Source of the DNA: Cyprinus carpio
Taxonomy: Eukaryota; Chordata; Actinopteri; Cypriniformes; Cyprinidae
Direction of reading: 5' to 3'
NCBI RefSeq assembly: GCF_018340385.1
Contig: NC_056573.1
Location: forward strand, 24,262,587-24,326,586
Length of the DNA: 64,000 nucleotides
Each line of letters opens with the position of its first letter. Within the stretch, counting starts at the first letter, position 1. The notes under the pieces were generated by a model, which ran no database searches, was not told the DNA's origin, and saw only the letters and a program-made list of their open reading frames with translations. A program made the position numbers and the translations under genes. Shown piece by piece: positions 10,705 through 22,349 of this stretch.

Positions 10705-12579
10705 CTGCACCAACACACACACACCAGCATTAGCAGTAACAACAAAAATGGGCCTTAATTTAACAGGCGGCGGCGAATCATAATTCATATACTATTCATA
10801 CTATAGATGCACCACACAGCAAACATAAATAAACTATAAATATATGTAAACTATAATATATTTTAAAAGGTATTAGTAAATGTAAAAAATAAAATTAACA
10901 AAGATGTATAAATGCTGTAGAAATATTGTTCATTATAGTTCATGTTAACTAATGTAGGTTAACTAATGCTAACAAATGAAACCTAATTGTAAAGAGTTAC
11001 CATAATTTATCAACACACAGTTTTATGTTGCAGTATGTCTGATTTACTGTCTAACTACATAAGAATATTTTCCCACTATCAGTAAAGTACATAGTGTAGC
11101 ATAGAGAATGTTAGAAGTATGCAAATCAAATTACAGCCAAAATCATGTGACTAGCTGAGACAAGACAGAAAGTTTGTGAAAATATATTTCACCACCTACA
11201 GTAATACAGTGAAGCATTAAAGGGTTTTGATAAAACAAATCCATCAACCTGTCAATGAAAACAGTCTAAATTTGAGTTCTCAGCTCTGGAGATGTCAGCC
11301 TCAGAGTTTTGTGATGTCAGTAACGAGTTTTTCCACTTTCCAGAATGAGTAAGAGAGTTTATAAGAGCGCTCGGAAAAGTAAGATAGACTATATCTGTTC
11401 TCTAGCTTCAGAGAAAGCAAGCGTTTAAGCGGCTTGACTGTGTAATGGTTAAAGGTCAGTGAACAGGGGTTTAACTTTCAACCACCGCTTAACTAGGACC
11501 ACATGTGAACTCCCTCGGGAGTCGAAATCCTTTGAAGGCCTGTCCATGTGACGGATTTCAAAGATGTAACTAAATGTAACACCAGTCAAACTGGACACAG
11601 ATTTCCCGTCAAAACACCCACACGCACACTTTGACTGCATGGAAAGAACATGCTGTTATACTGCTGATTGTGTTGAGCTATAAGGACGGAGTGTTCATGT
11701 CAGAGCTTTGAAACGTAATGACATTTTCTCATTGTGTAGCCTGTCATTTCCATTTAAGACCAATTAGGTACCGAGATGGTGTAGTGAAATAGAAAGGTTT
11801 TAATAACAGAGAGGATATTATACTCATGTCATATTAATTCATAATGTAAAACCAAATACGGTGAAGTTGCTGTGTGAAATTAACATCTTGATGATTTAAC
11901 ATGTTGTCAATTACTGCCAGGGTTATTATAATGATTAAAAACATATAAAATAATAAAATCTAAAAATCTAAGATGAAAAACTAAACAAAAATGTGAAATG
12001 TTGTCAAGGCAAGTTGAAGCAATAAAATGATTCACTGGAAATAAACAAACCCTCAAACTGAAGAAAATACTAAAACCAAAATAAAAATAAATTAAACCTA
12101 ATCATGAAAAAAAATACTAATAAAATAATAATAATAAAAATAAAAATAAAAATAAAATGACAAAGCACATAACAAAAGGACAAAAAAAAATCAAATTTGA
12201 AAAATAAAAATATAAAATAATGCATTTTATATATATAAAAATAAAGTATTATTTAATATTCAGAATATTAAAATGATTAAAAAAATGTATTTTAATAAAT
12301 CAATAAATAAACATAGTTTTTATTAAATAACAATAGCTTTACTAACTTAAAAAAATATAAAAACCATAATAATATATAAATCATACTAAAATAATGATTA
12401 CCACAGAGAATAATTTTCATTTCTTTCTCAGTACAGTATGTGCAGCAATATGCAAAATTAACACAACCGTTTTTATTTTGCTTGTTCTTACAAGACGTGC
12501 AATATGCAAAATATAATGTACAAATATTTATAATGTGAGGTGTGTATGTTGAACTGTTGTGAATGCAGTTGGATGTTAC
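10705..12579 (-). other. sema6b intron between exons 2 and 3
   Basis: A 1875-bp intron. The part at about 11930-12420 is an A-rich dispersed repeat; 10710-11900 shows nothing recognised. Confidence 0.85.
11930..12420 (-). repeat. A-rich dispersed repeat, reverse orientation of the 6900-7780 family
   Basis: It contains 'gaaatgttgtcaaggcaa' followed by 'aactgaagaaaatactaaaaccaaaataaa'-type sequence, the complement of the T-rich array in the neighbouring intron. Confidence 0.55.
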
Positions 12580-12694
12580 CTGGCTCCGATGTAGAGTGTA
12601 CGGTTGACTTTCAGGACGGTCTGAATGTAGAGTGGCTCCTGACGGGTGTAAGAGCGATGCGCTCGGCCCACGAACACTGGATATCTTCTCACCA
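12580..12694 (-). CDS. sema6b: sema6b coding exon 2: start of sema domain
   Basis: This 115-bp exon lies between a TTTTGTCAG acceptor and a GTAACA donor, starting in phase 1 and ending with AG of a split Arg codon. It encodes residues 37-73. RRYPVFVG (about 38-45) is the first beta strand region of class-6 sema domains, and VNRTLYIGA (65-73) is the first blade strand. NRT at 66-68 is an N-glycosylation sequon at a position also used in other class-6 members. The segment between these motifs, around residues 46-60, is the most diverged part, as is usual in this family. No stop codon or frameshift is present. Confidence 0.93.
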
Positions 12695-13308
12695 CTGACA
12701 AAAGAAACAGAAACAGAAACAGAGACAATTCAGAAGAGAGGAAAGTCAAAATGTGGAAAAATGACTATTTGAGATGGAAGACAGCCAACCAAACAAAAGA
12801 GACACAATATGAAGTTTAGATGGAGGAAACAGACACTATCACTTTCCCAGAAGAGTTTGAGACAGAGGTCCTCAGAGACAAAAAGTACATACATCATTGT
12901 GTCTTCTCCATGCAGAGTCTAAAAACAAGCTGTCTTAAAGCAGAAGTTCAACAGATATAACAAATCTGTCATATTTATTCACCCTTATGTAGTTCCAAAC
13001 CTATATGACTCTATCTCTCCTAAAATATTCTGCCTGCTCTTTTCAAAGAAATTACAATAAAGATTCAGGCATCAAAAAAGGAAACAAAAGTACCATAAAA
13101 GCATCTTGGTATATACAACTTGTGTGCTGCATTCTAAATCATGTGACAGGTTTTTGTGAGAAATAGGAATACGCATCATTACTCAATACATTACAGTCAA
13201 CTGTTAACCACTTAGACTAAATAATTGAATCAGTGAGCTGAACTCAAGAATTGCATTAGTTCAATTCATTAATGAATCTTTCAGATCATTTTCATAAAAG
13301 AATATTAA

Positions 13309-14230
13309 AGTGCCCCAATTATGGGTTTGAAAGGTTCCCATTTTGGTTTTGGGAGTCCCAAACAAGAGGTTGATATGCATGCAAGGTCAAAAAACACTTT
13401 CATTGTCTTTAAATATGCAATTATTTTAACCTTACTTCCTCAGAGACTTTCAAACAGTTCGCTCAATGATTCATTTTTCCAAACCCCTTCTTTGCGTGAT
13501 GCAAATCTGCGATGATTGATCCGATTGGTCTCATTTTCATTTCATCTAGCCTGTAATGCCTGATAAAGCAGCTTTTGTGAGCACAGTGCTGCTTTGTGTA
13601 CAGTGTTACCAGCGAAACCGCTATTTTATCGCCGGGGGAAGTTGTGGCCTAATGGTTAGAGAGTCAGACTTGTAACCCAAAGGTTGCGGGTTTGAGTCTC
13701 GTACCGGCAGGGATTGTAGGTGGGGGAAGTGAATGTACAGCGCTCTCTCCCACCTTCAATACCATAACTGAGGTGCCCTTGAGCAAGGCACTCCCCGGGC
13801 GCCGCAGCAAAAAATGGCTGCCCACTGCTCCGGGTGTGTGCTCACTGCAGTGTGTGTGCAGTTTGGATGGGCTAAATGCAGAGCACCAATTTCCAGAGTA
13901 TGGTTCACCATACTTGGACACGTCATGTCACTAACTCACTCAAAAGCGGCACCTAGTGGCAAAGAATGAATTTGCATTTTCATTCAGACCAATGCGAAAA
14001 GACCAACAAGTGGGCGGACAATATGCTAATGGTTGACGTCAACATAAAACGGCTTGGGATTTGTTTTAAAAATGACTCGTTTCAATGATTCAGAGTCGGC
14101 CTTTTCTAAAGACAATAACTTTATACACAGTGCACTTTCAGATTAAAAACTTTGCAGGATGTTTTCATTCATTCAGAGCTGTGTTACACACTGCATGAAA
14201 GGTAATCTTCAAGTCCATAATAGGGGCACT
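13309..14230. mobile_element. TTAA-flanked MITE, interrupted by a SINE
   Basis: The inverted ends AGTGCCCC(A/T)ATTATGG are flanked by TTAA at 13305-13308 and 14231-14234. The interior matches the uninterrupted copy at 21740-22349 on both sides of a ~300-bp insertion at 13634-13934. TTAA targets are typical of piggyBac and Kolobok-type transposons; which applies is not settled. No transposase. Confidence 0.8.
13634..13934 (+). mobile_element. tRNA-headed SINE (HAmo-like cyprinid V-SINE), copy 1
   Basis: The head 'gtggcctaatggttagagag...gggtttgagtctcg' carries A-box and B-box-like pol III promoter sequence. It is followed by a conserved body ('tgcccttgagcaaggca', 'atggctgcccactgctccggg', 'ggctaaatgcagagca') and the 'catacttgg..cgtca' tail. 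Three more copies lie at 38220, 39661 and 46892. Family name from memory of cyprinid SINEs. Confidence 0.85.
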
Positions 14231-15100
14231 TTAAATGATGTCAATGAAGAAAAAAAAAAGATTTATTCACATTATAAATATGTCACATGGACCACTTACA
14301 TATGTTACATACTAAGATGATATACTGTATGATATACTTTCATGGTGCTTTTTTTTTGTCATTTTAAAACTTAAATTCATTTACTTTCATTATGCTGAAA
14401 AGATAACCAGGGTATCTTTTTGAATGAATGAATGAACACACACAGCATTGTTATTGTTAACAAAAAGTAAAATTAAAACTATTTAAAATGTTAATTTGTA
14501 AATAAAAAATGTTAATTAAAATAAAACTGAATTAAAATAAAATATAAATATTATTAAAAACAAATGCAACCTGCCCTGACAATCAGACTCCTGGTCCAGT
14601 GTCCTGTCACATAATTAATTTTCATGAGCAAAGCTAATAAGTTTTATATTTTGTCCCCCACTACTCTCCTGCATAAAATGCTGTTGAAAAGAGTCGCCAG
14701 CAGCTCAGAGAGGTTCACACATTTCAGATAAGGGAAACTGCTTTCCAAATGCTGTGGAAAGAGGTTAAACACAATTAGAAAACAGATTACCACTGAAAAA
14801 AACAAACAAGAATGTGTCCTCCAGCCGCAGACGGATCTGTACTCTGTGTCTGAGGACTGAGAAGCCTGAGGACACCCACATATTTATTGTGAATGCTAAT
14901 GATATTTCTTACAGTTTCTGCTACTAATTAATTCCACTGTAATAAGGAGAGAAGGACAGAGATACTGTTGTTGTTTTTGCTGGCTTGTTCTTTGCCTCTA
15001 GTTGTTTGGACACATTTCACAATGGTTTAAATGTTTTTGTGCTTTGGAAAGAGTAATTAAGTGTGGAAAACCCTTAAAAAGGTCACATTATTTCACTTTG

Positions 15101-15103
<3 letters not shown>

Positions 15104-15189
<86 letters not shown>
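15104..15189. repeat. (CA)n microsatellite
   Basis: About 42 uninterrupted CA units. Confidence 0.98.
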
Positions 15190-15190
<1 letters not shown>

Positions 15191-15813
15191 GCCCGCCATG
15201 TTTGTTTTGTTCTTCACTGACTTCTGTTATTTTTACACTGAGAGAATGATATTTTCTTTCCTCTACCTCTAAATCTACCCCTCATATAAACCTTTCTGCT
15301 GTTTTACTTTCTCATTAAGACATTATTTAGTATGTTTACTAAGCCGTTTTCTTCACAGAGAGCGAACATTGGCAGGACCCCACGGTGTAGGTGATTTCAG
15401 GTTTTACTGTCCTTGTGGGGAGAAAACCTGACCCACATAAACACCAGCTACATTGTGCTGGATGACCTTTAACCCCTGGTCTCTACTGAATCATTAGAGA
15501 TGCATGAGTGGTTGTTCATCAATATCACTGATTCTGTTTTGTGGGATCTATAGGGAATACGGGTCCTCGTACACACAGTTTTTTTGTGTCTCGGTTGTTC
15601 TAACACCATCATGTTAAAAGGCTTTTAAAATGATCACAGCCATATGGTGTATTTCATCCATTCATGAGTGCTAATGTGCAAAACTATTTACAAACAGTGT
15701 TACATCATATGTCAACCATATGTACATTTAAAAGAACAACCTGCAGCTGTAGTGTTTCATACAGTGTTTAACATAACCGCAAGAAAGTAGGCATTACAGT
15801 GATTTTACCACAT

Positions 15814-16030
15814 TTAAAGGGGCAGTACAACCAAAAAAGAAAAAAAAAGAAAAGAAAATTGTGTTATAGTTTACTCACTCTCAAGTCATTCCAAACCTGT
15901 ATGATGTTCTTTCTTTTGCTGAACGCAAAAGAATGCATTTTGATGAATGCTGGTAACCAAACTGTTTTGGGTCCCCACTGACTTACATGGACAAAAAATA
16001 AATAAATAAATATATATATATATTAAAGGT
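15814..16030 (+). mobile_element. foldback MITE fragment, 'TTAAAGG..AGTTCACCC' family
   Basis: It begins 'ttaaaggggcagtacaacc', then 'tactcactctcaagtcattcca' and 'cctgtatgatgttctttcttttgctgaac'. A related copy is at 45203-45420 and a short one at 52640-52770. Confidence 0.65.
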
Positions 16031-16270
16031 GTTCCAGCTATATTTTAAAATTTGCACTTCGTTGTGTTGTGATTTAGGGTTAATGGTTTTGTCCATAAAA
16101 TTACTGGATAATGTACTGGATAATAGCAGAAATGCAAGTTCAAAATTAATTATTAATTAATAAAATTAATATATACTATAATAGTATATAAATAATACTA
16201 CAATAACACTGATGCACAGCCAATTTGGTAATTTCAACTAAAAAGAACAAAATAATGTTCTGTTATTAAT

Positions 16271-16301
16271 ACTGCTGTTATTTTACCAAAATAACAGCAG
16301 T
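16271..16301. other. perfect 14-bp hairpin with a 3-nt loop
   Basis: Actgctgttatttt at 16271-16284 is exactly complementary to 16288-16301, with loop ACC. It lies about 400 bp downstream of the ATG exon, in intron. Confidence 0.85.
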
Positions 16302-16702
16302 GGTATCAGAGGTGGCTTCTTTAACTAAAAAAAAAATAAATAAATTAAAAAGCCTTCACCGAGGCACCAACTCATAAGTTCCAAAACATTCATAATTTAC
16401 ATTAACCATGATAAAAAAAAAAATAATTAATTAATAAATAATAAAAAAAAAAAAACTTTGTAACTTGCAAGGAAATATTTTCTTATATGTTTATGATCAT
16501 GGAAACTTGGCACAGTTTGGAATTCAACCGATTTTCTCAAAGCTAATTATTGAGCCAAAAAAAGTAGTTGCAGTTTGTGCTGTTTTGCTCTAAGCATAAG
16601 TGCATGAAAGATCATAAATGTGGCATTTATGTCTAACTGAAAAATAACCTGCTGATGTTGCTTAACTGGTACACTGTAATTGGTGAGGGGGCGTGTTCTT
16701 AC

Positions 16703-16826
16703 CCTCAGCAGGGGCAGAGATTAAAGGGCCAGGTTCCTCTGGAAACGAGCAGACAGCCAATTGGAGGAGAGCAAAGATCCATAAGAAGCAGGGGGTTAGG
16801 GTCGCCATGGCAGCGACACACCGGAG
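16703..16826 (-). CDS. sema6b: sema6b coding exon 1: start codon and signal peptide (18 nt 5'UTR, then 16808-16703 coding)
   Basis: The ATG is at 16808 and reads 35 codons plus one base before the donor GTAAGA. The protein starts MATLTPCFLWIFALLQLAVC, a typical signal peptide with a hydrophobic core at about residues 7-20 and likely cleavage just before FPEEPGPL. FPEEP followed by a short linker and YPVFVG in the next exon is the expected mature N terminus of SEMA6B. The start context is GCTGCC before ATGG, with G at -3 and +4, a strong Kozak match. A pyrimidine-rich acceptor ending in CACAG lies immediately upstream, at 16827 and beyond, so the transcript has an additional 5' exon. The split codon G|TG (Val36) joins cleanly to the next exon. 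Confidence 0.92.
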
Positions 16827-17219
16827 CTGTGAAGGCAAGAATAGAGAAGTGATGTTAAGTTATAAAAACAGTGAAAAAAACATACTACAATGCTAATGAG
16901 CTGCTTTGACGTTCACTATCTGAATAAGCAACACCCTTTCGAGTCCAGAATCATAAGCAGAATGAATCCTCATAAATTATTGATTTGAAATGCTATTTAT
17001 AAGTTACACAAAAAAAAACGTTTTCACATGAAAGCATGAGAGAACTGTTGCTAAGCTAACAAAAATTGCAGTGCGACACATAAATATTGCATTCAGTTGT
17101 GTATTTTAAATTGAAAATTGTCCATATAAATCATATAGCTTTGATATTGAATAAAATATATTCATCATCTGAAATTTATAAATATATAATTTATAATATA
17201 AATATATAATCAACATTTT

Positions 17220-17560
17220 CCTCTGTCAGCCATCTTGGTTGAAGCATTAAAATTACTAACTGGAAATAAAAAAAATAAAACTGAACTAAAACTAAACTTA
17301 AATTAAAAATAAATTAAACCCAAATAGTAATACAGTATTAGCATAACAAAATTACAAAAATAAATAAATAAATATCAAAATTACTAAATATAAATAAATA
17401 AATAACAAAATTACAAAATAAATAAATAAATAAATAAATAACAAAATTACTAAATAAATAAATATAATAAAACTAAAATGAAAATTTAATAAAACTAAAA
17501 TTCAAAATATTAATAAAAACTATTAACAGCATATAAATAATACCATTTGGATAAAACTGA
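17220..17560. repeat. A-rich dispersed repeat with an 'aaataaataaataacaaaattac' tandem segment
   Basis: It has the sequence style of 11930-12420. Inside, 'acaaaattac(t)aaataaataaataa' is repeated at least four times around 17345-17465. Confidence 0.6.
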
Positions 17561-18391
17561 GCTTGTCAAAGAGCAACTTATTTTTTAGCTAATGCACTTT
17601 AAACACTAATATATCAAAAATCACAATAAATAAATGATTAAATAAATTACTGAATTAATTCATTAATATTTTTATTATATTAAAAAAAAAACAAAAAATA
17701 TATTTTATAATATATTTAATTTATTTATTAAATAAAAAATCAAACCAAAACAAAAACTCTTATTCATCAGTTTGGTCCTGAAAAATGGTGTAGTTACAAC
17801 ATCAAACAGCAGGAGGGAACTGGTTCACGCTAACTAGCCAAACATTGATTATGGCCAAAAAAATTTAACATTACTTTCCAGTTTACTGTTGGAACAACTT
17901 TCATGTAAGAAAAACACCAATATTATGCCTAAAAAGTTGCCTAGGTAGGCAGCACATCAGAATTTAGGGCTGAAAATATAAAAAACGAACAGTCTCTGAA
18001 AATATACAGGCAAAAATGTTTAATGATACAAAGGAGTATTAAACATCTCGAGTGTTCGACATGCCTCATGCCTTCAGTGACTTCATATAAAAATTAAACA
18101 AAATGCACAGATGACTCCACATGAGAGTGAGGCAAAACAGAAGCTGTTTATTATTTAACATTTTACATTTATTAGGGCACTTTATGAGGAACAGACTGCT
18201 TACAAAATCCACAATACCTGTCTGTAAAGCAAAACAGACTTTTAACAGGTGTGAGTGTAAGTGGGGCATAAAACTGTTTAACAAAAGCTTTCATCTCCGA
18301 CAATCAGTTCTTCCTTCAGACAGAAAGCAGATGAGAGTCGTGAGGGCTTCTCTTTCACAGACAACCCTCAATTACTGAAGAGACCCGAGAC

Positions 18392-18413
18392 CACACACAC
18401 ACACACACACACT
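18392..18413. repeat. (CA)n microsatellite
   Basis: About 11 CA units. Confidence 0.95.
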
Positions 18414-18859
18414 GCAATTCATCTTCAGCACCTTTTACATTGAGTCTGTGGAGGAAGGAGTGGTCTGTGGCTTTAGCAGGAGGACGAGAATGATGCCACC
18501 ATCTGCTCTTTTCTTTTCCACACTCCTTTTTTCATCTGTCCTTTTCTTTTTTTCACTCTGCGTGATTGCTGTAATTGAGTAATTTATGAGAGCGTGTCAG
18601 GCCTCCCTGCTGCTGTATATTACTGACACAAACACACATGAGACAGGGTGAACCACGGTCAAGCTACATACATCACATAATCTGAACAGCCTCGCACAAC
18701 CAGACTTTTGACTATTGGTATAAAGCAAATATAGTTGATTTTTTTAGTGGTCGATGAATATCAATGAGAATCATATTTAAGGTGTAGAAAGATCCCAGTC
18801 CGTTTGAAATCAAGAGGGAACGCTGAAGAAATCAATGGGATATGTGTTTAGAATACAAT

Positions 18860-19200
18860 ACAGTTCAAAAGATTTGGGGTTTGTAAGTGTTTATGCTCAC
18901 CAAGGCTGTACTGATTTCATTACAAATACAGTCAAAACAGTCATATTGTGAATATATTTTTATAATTCAAAACACCTGCTTTCTATTTGAATATATTTTG
19001 AAATGTAATTTATTTCTGAATTTTCAGCATCATTACTCCAGTCTTCAGTGTCACATGACCCTTCAGAAATCATTTGAATATGCTGATTTGCTGCTCAAGA
19101 AATATCTCTTATTATTATTATTGCAGAAAATAGTTGTGCTGCTTAATATTTTTGTAGACACTTTAATAATTTTTTTCAGGATTGAATGAACAGAACATTC
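18860..19200 (+). mobile_element. dispersed cyprinid repeat, 'TCATTACTCCAGTCTTCAGTGTCACATG' family, copy 1
   Basis: It starts 'cagttcaaaagatttggggt' and includes 'gctcaccaaggctg', 'ttcagcatcattactccag', 'cttcagtgtcacatgaccctt' and 'gatttgctgctcaagaa'. Other copies are at 24390-24735 (minus), 36050-36420, 47118-47560 and 53247-53660, with a fragment at 62500-62590 (minus). Confidence 0.8.
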
Positions 19201-19699
19201 AAATGAATATAATTTATTTCTAATTAATTACTTTTCATCACTTTTCATCAATGCCAGTGTTAGTTCAGTATAATTGAGATACAATAATGTTTTTATTAAT
19301 ATTGTAAATTATTTATTTTTTTATTTAATTTTTTTAAACTATTTTTGAATTTTCGTTTTCATTTTTCAAGTTTGTATAATAGCAGTTAAAGTTTTCTTTA
19401 TTTCAAGTAACTGTTTTTTGTTTGTTTGTTTGTTTTGTTTTAGTTTACCATAATACCCTGGTCCTTGGTGAATAAAAGTATTTAAAAACTTGTAATTTCA
19501 ACAACATAAACAAAACAGAATATACAGTTGCACTCAAGGATGCCTCATTTACTTCCTCCTAACTTCCTCAAACAAAAAAGCCAGCCAATCGGATTTGAGT
19601 TTGCAGTTTTCAGTAATATTTATGTAAAACTGTAAAAAAGTAATGATGAATTTCATCATTAAAACCTAAAATTCTGAAGTGTTTTAATGACAGAGATGG

Positions 19700-19990
19700 T
19701 GATCGTTTTGCCTCAGAGGATTTGTTTGAGACCTTTCTCAATTATCCCTTCTTCTGCTTTCAACAGGCCTCCAACAATACATGCATTACCACTTAAATGA
19801 GATGAAACAATGAATAATGTAATTAAGACATCCCTCAGGATGACGGAAATAAAAGAGATGAAAAACTAATTGAAAGAACTCTAGATGCCTTTGGTTTTTA
19901 AATTAATAGTGGCCTTTTGAGAGTTTAAATTCATAAGGCAGAAATGAATCTCAATGGTATTAGAGAGAGACGAGTGACTCTGTTAGTCCA
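19700..19990. other. repeat-free stretch, possible conserved non-coding element
   Basis: Complex sequence with TAATTA-type motifs, no microsatellite and no known repeat word. This is a guess from composition only. Confidence 0.15.
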
Positions 19991-20321
19991 TTAGCACACA
20001 GCGCACACACACAGACACAATGTTTATCCACCGCACACATCAAACAAAGAACATTGTCAAACACATTGCTTTAAAGAGGCCACATCGTATACATTTTTTT
20101 ATATACAGTGCCCCTTGCAAAGACAAATATCACAATTACTGCTGCTTACACTTGAGATTAGGGATCTGAAAAAATCACCAACCCTAGGTAGTAAACTTCT
20201 GTGTTGTTTGTGCATTGTTTGTGCTACGCTCATGAATGTTGCCTTAAACTGTGCACGCAGCTTGTTGAAGTGAAGTGTCTTTTCTAAGCAATCAGACAGA
20301 ATAGTCCACCCAAAAATGAAA

Positions 20322-20432
<111 letters not shown>

Positions 20433-20612
20433 TGTTCACGGTGTGTGTGTGTGTGTTCATTACTGTGTGTGTTTTATTATTTTAAGAAAATCTTACAGAT
20501 CCCAAACTTTTGAATAGTACAACAAACTGTTTTACTTTAAAAGAGCCAGGAAATCCGTTTTCCATGTTATGACCCCTTGAAGTTGAGAATCAAAAATCGT
20601 ATTCAACAAAAT

Positions 20613-20650
20613 GGTGTGTGTGTGTGTGTGTGTGTATGTGTGTGTGTGCA
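20613..20650. repeat. (GT)n microsatellite
   Basis: GT units with one TA interruption. Confidence 0.95.
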
Positions 20651-21340
20651 TGTGTTTCCAGGCTGTTTATAAGGGGCACTAAAAGGACAAAAGCACTGGT
20701 AGGCATACAGAGCTTCTAAATGCTTCATAAAGAAACCATTCATTGTCTAGAGCCTTCAAAACTGCTCTCTCTCCCTCCCTCTCTCTCTCTAATCTCCTTC
20801 ATCCCCCCGTCCCACTCCAGCTTGAACCCCTGTGCCCGAAGGAAAGGTCAGAGGTCAGGATAGGTATCCCCCCATAGGGTTTTGCAGCAGAAAACATGTC
20901 TCTAGTACAGAACGCGTCTGTAATTTGGTTTAAGGAGGTCGTGACCGAGCCACAGACACATTAAGTTTTGTGATAGCTCTAAATTAAACCTAATAGGCAG
21001 TGATACCACCTCAATTGTTCCTTGTTAATGGAACACACACACACACACACACACCTCACAAATTTTCTCGCTTCCTTCCTCTCTCACACACTCAAGCAAC
21101 AAGGCCTGAATAACACAGGAGCGGTCCAAGTCTTTGTTGGCAGGCTGACGGTGCTAACAGCCGTTAAAATGAAATGCTTTAAACAGCAGTCAGAGACACA
21201 GCGGATGGAAATCCCTCACAGATGCCCGTCCAAAGAAAATGATGTCCAAAACATTTAAACAATGACTGGAATGTCATTGAGGCCAAGCGTACCTATTGTC
21301 CACAAAAGTCTAACCCACAAGTGCCTTAATATTCACTGCA

Positions 21341-21443
21341 CCTGGTCAAAGTAACCTGACAGTGAATTACAAAACACATAACATAAAGAGACCGTTCTTA
21401 TATTATGTGTTTTGTGGTTCACTGTCAGGTTACTTTGACCAGG
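21341..21443. repeat. long palindrome: 40-bp arms, 23-nt loop
   Basis: The left arm 21341-21380, beginning cctggtcaaagtaacctgac, is the inverse complement of 21404-21443 at 38 of 40 positions. It would form a hairpin in RNA from either strand. No recognised transposon ends or target duplication. Confidence 0.9.
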
Positions 21444-21495
21444 TTATATGCTTCCCTTTAGTAGATTATATATGTTGACCCTTTATATATGTATA

Positions 21496-21562
<67 letters not shown>
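21496..21562. repeat. (CT)n microsatellite
   Basis: About 30 CT units. Confidence 0.97.
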
Positions 21563-21565
<3 letters not shown>

Positions 21566-21739
21566 AAAATACATGTATAATGTTACAAAAGTTTTCTATT
21601 TCAAATTAATGCTGTTCATAAATTTCTTTCAATTTATCAAACAATCCTAAAAAAAGCATTATGTTTTTCACATCAAATATAGATCAAGAGAGTGCATATA
21701 TAAAATATGCTTATTTTTTTTAAGTAAAAAATTTCTTAA

Positions 21740-22349
21740 AGTGCCCATATTATGGGTAATGAAAGGTTCATATTTTGGTTTTGGGAATCCCCAACAAGAG
21801 GATGACATGCATGCAAGGTCAAAAAAAAAAAAAAAAAAAACATTCATTGTCTTATAATATGCATTTATTTTTTACCTTATTTGCTCAACGACTCCCAAAC
21901 AATTAGTTTAACGGTTAATTTTTCCAAACCCCTCCTTTGCGTGATGCTAATCTGTGGTGATTGGTCGATTTCATTTTCATTTCATCATGCCTGTAATGCC
22001 TAATAAAGCAGCGTTTGTGAGCACAGTGCTGCTTTGTGTACAGCGTTACCGGGGAAACTGCTATTTTTAATCGCTCCTAAAGCGGCACCTAGTGGCAAAG
22101 AATGAATTTGCATTTATATTCAAAGACCAATGCGAAAAGACCAACAAGTGGGCAGACAATATGCAAATGTTTCATGTTGACGTCATTGACGTCGTTTCAA
22201 TTAATCTGTCGAATCTTTCTTTTAAGAAACAATAACTTTATACATGGTGCACTTTCAGATTTAAAACTTTGCAGGATGTTTTCATTCACTTAGAGCTGTT
22301 TTACACACTGCATGAAAGGTCATTTTCAAAAATCCATAATAGGGGCACT
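21740..22349. mobile_element. TTAA-flanked MITE, uninterrupted copy
   Basis: It has the same inverted ends (AGTGCCC...GGGGCACT) and interior as 13309-14230. TTAA lies on both sides (21736-21739 and 22350-22353). An A run at 21820-21840 is the only expansion. At the point where the other copy carries a SINE, this copy reads straight through. Confidence 0.82.

Larger units (their letters stand above)
12695..16702 (-). other. sema6b intron between exons 1 and 2
   Basis: A 4-kb intron with a nested MITE/SINE at 13309-14230, a CA array at 15104, a foldback MITE copy at 15814 and a perfect 14-bp hairpin at 16271. The stretches 12700-13300 and 14240-15100 show no other recognised feature. Confidence 0.85.

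Noticed and set aside
13634..13705. tRNA gene
   Set aside because: The cloverleaf-like head is the 5' part of a SINE that continues into the conserved SINE body; the same head is present in the other copies.
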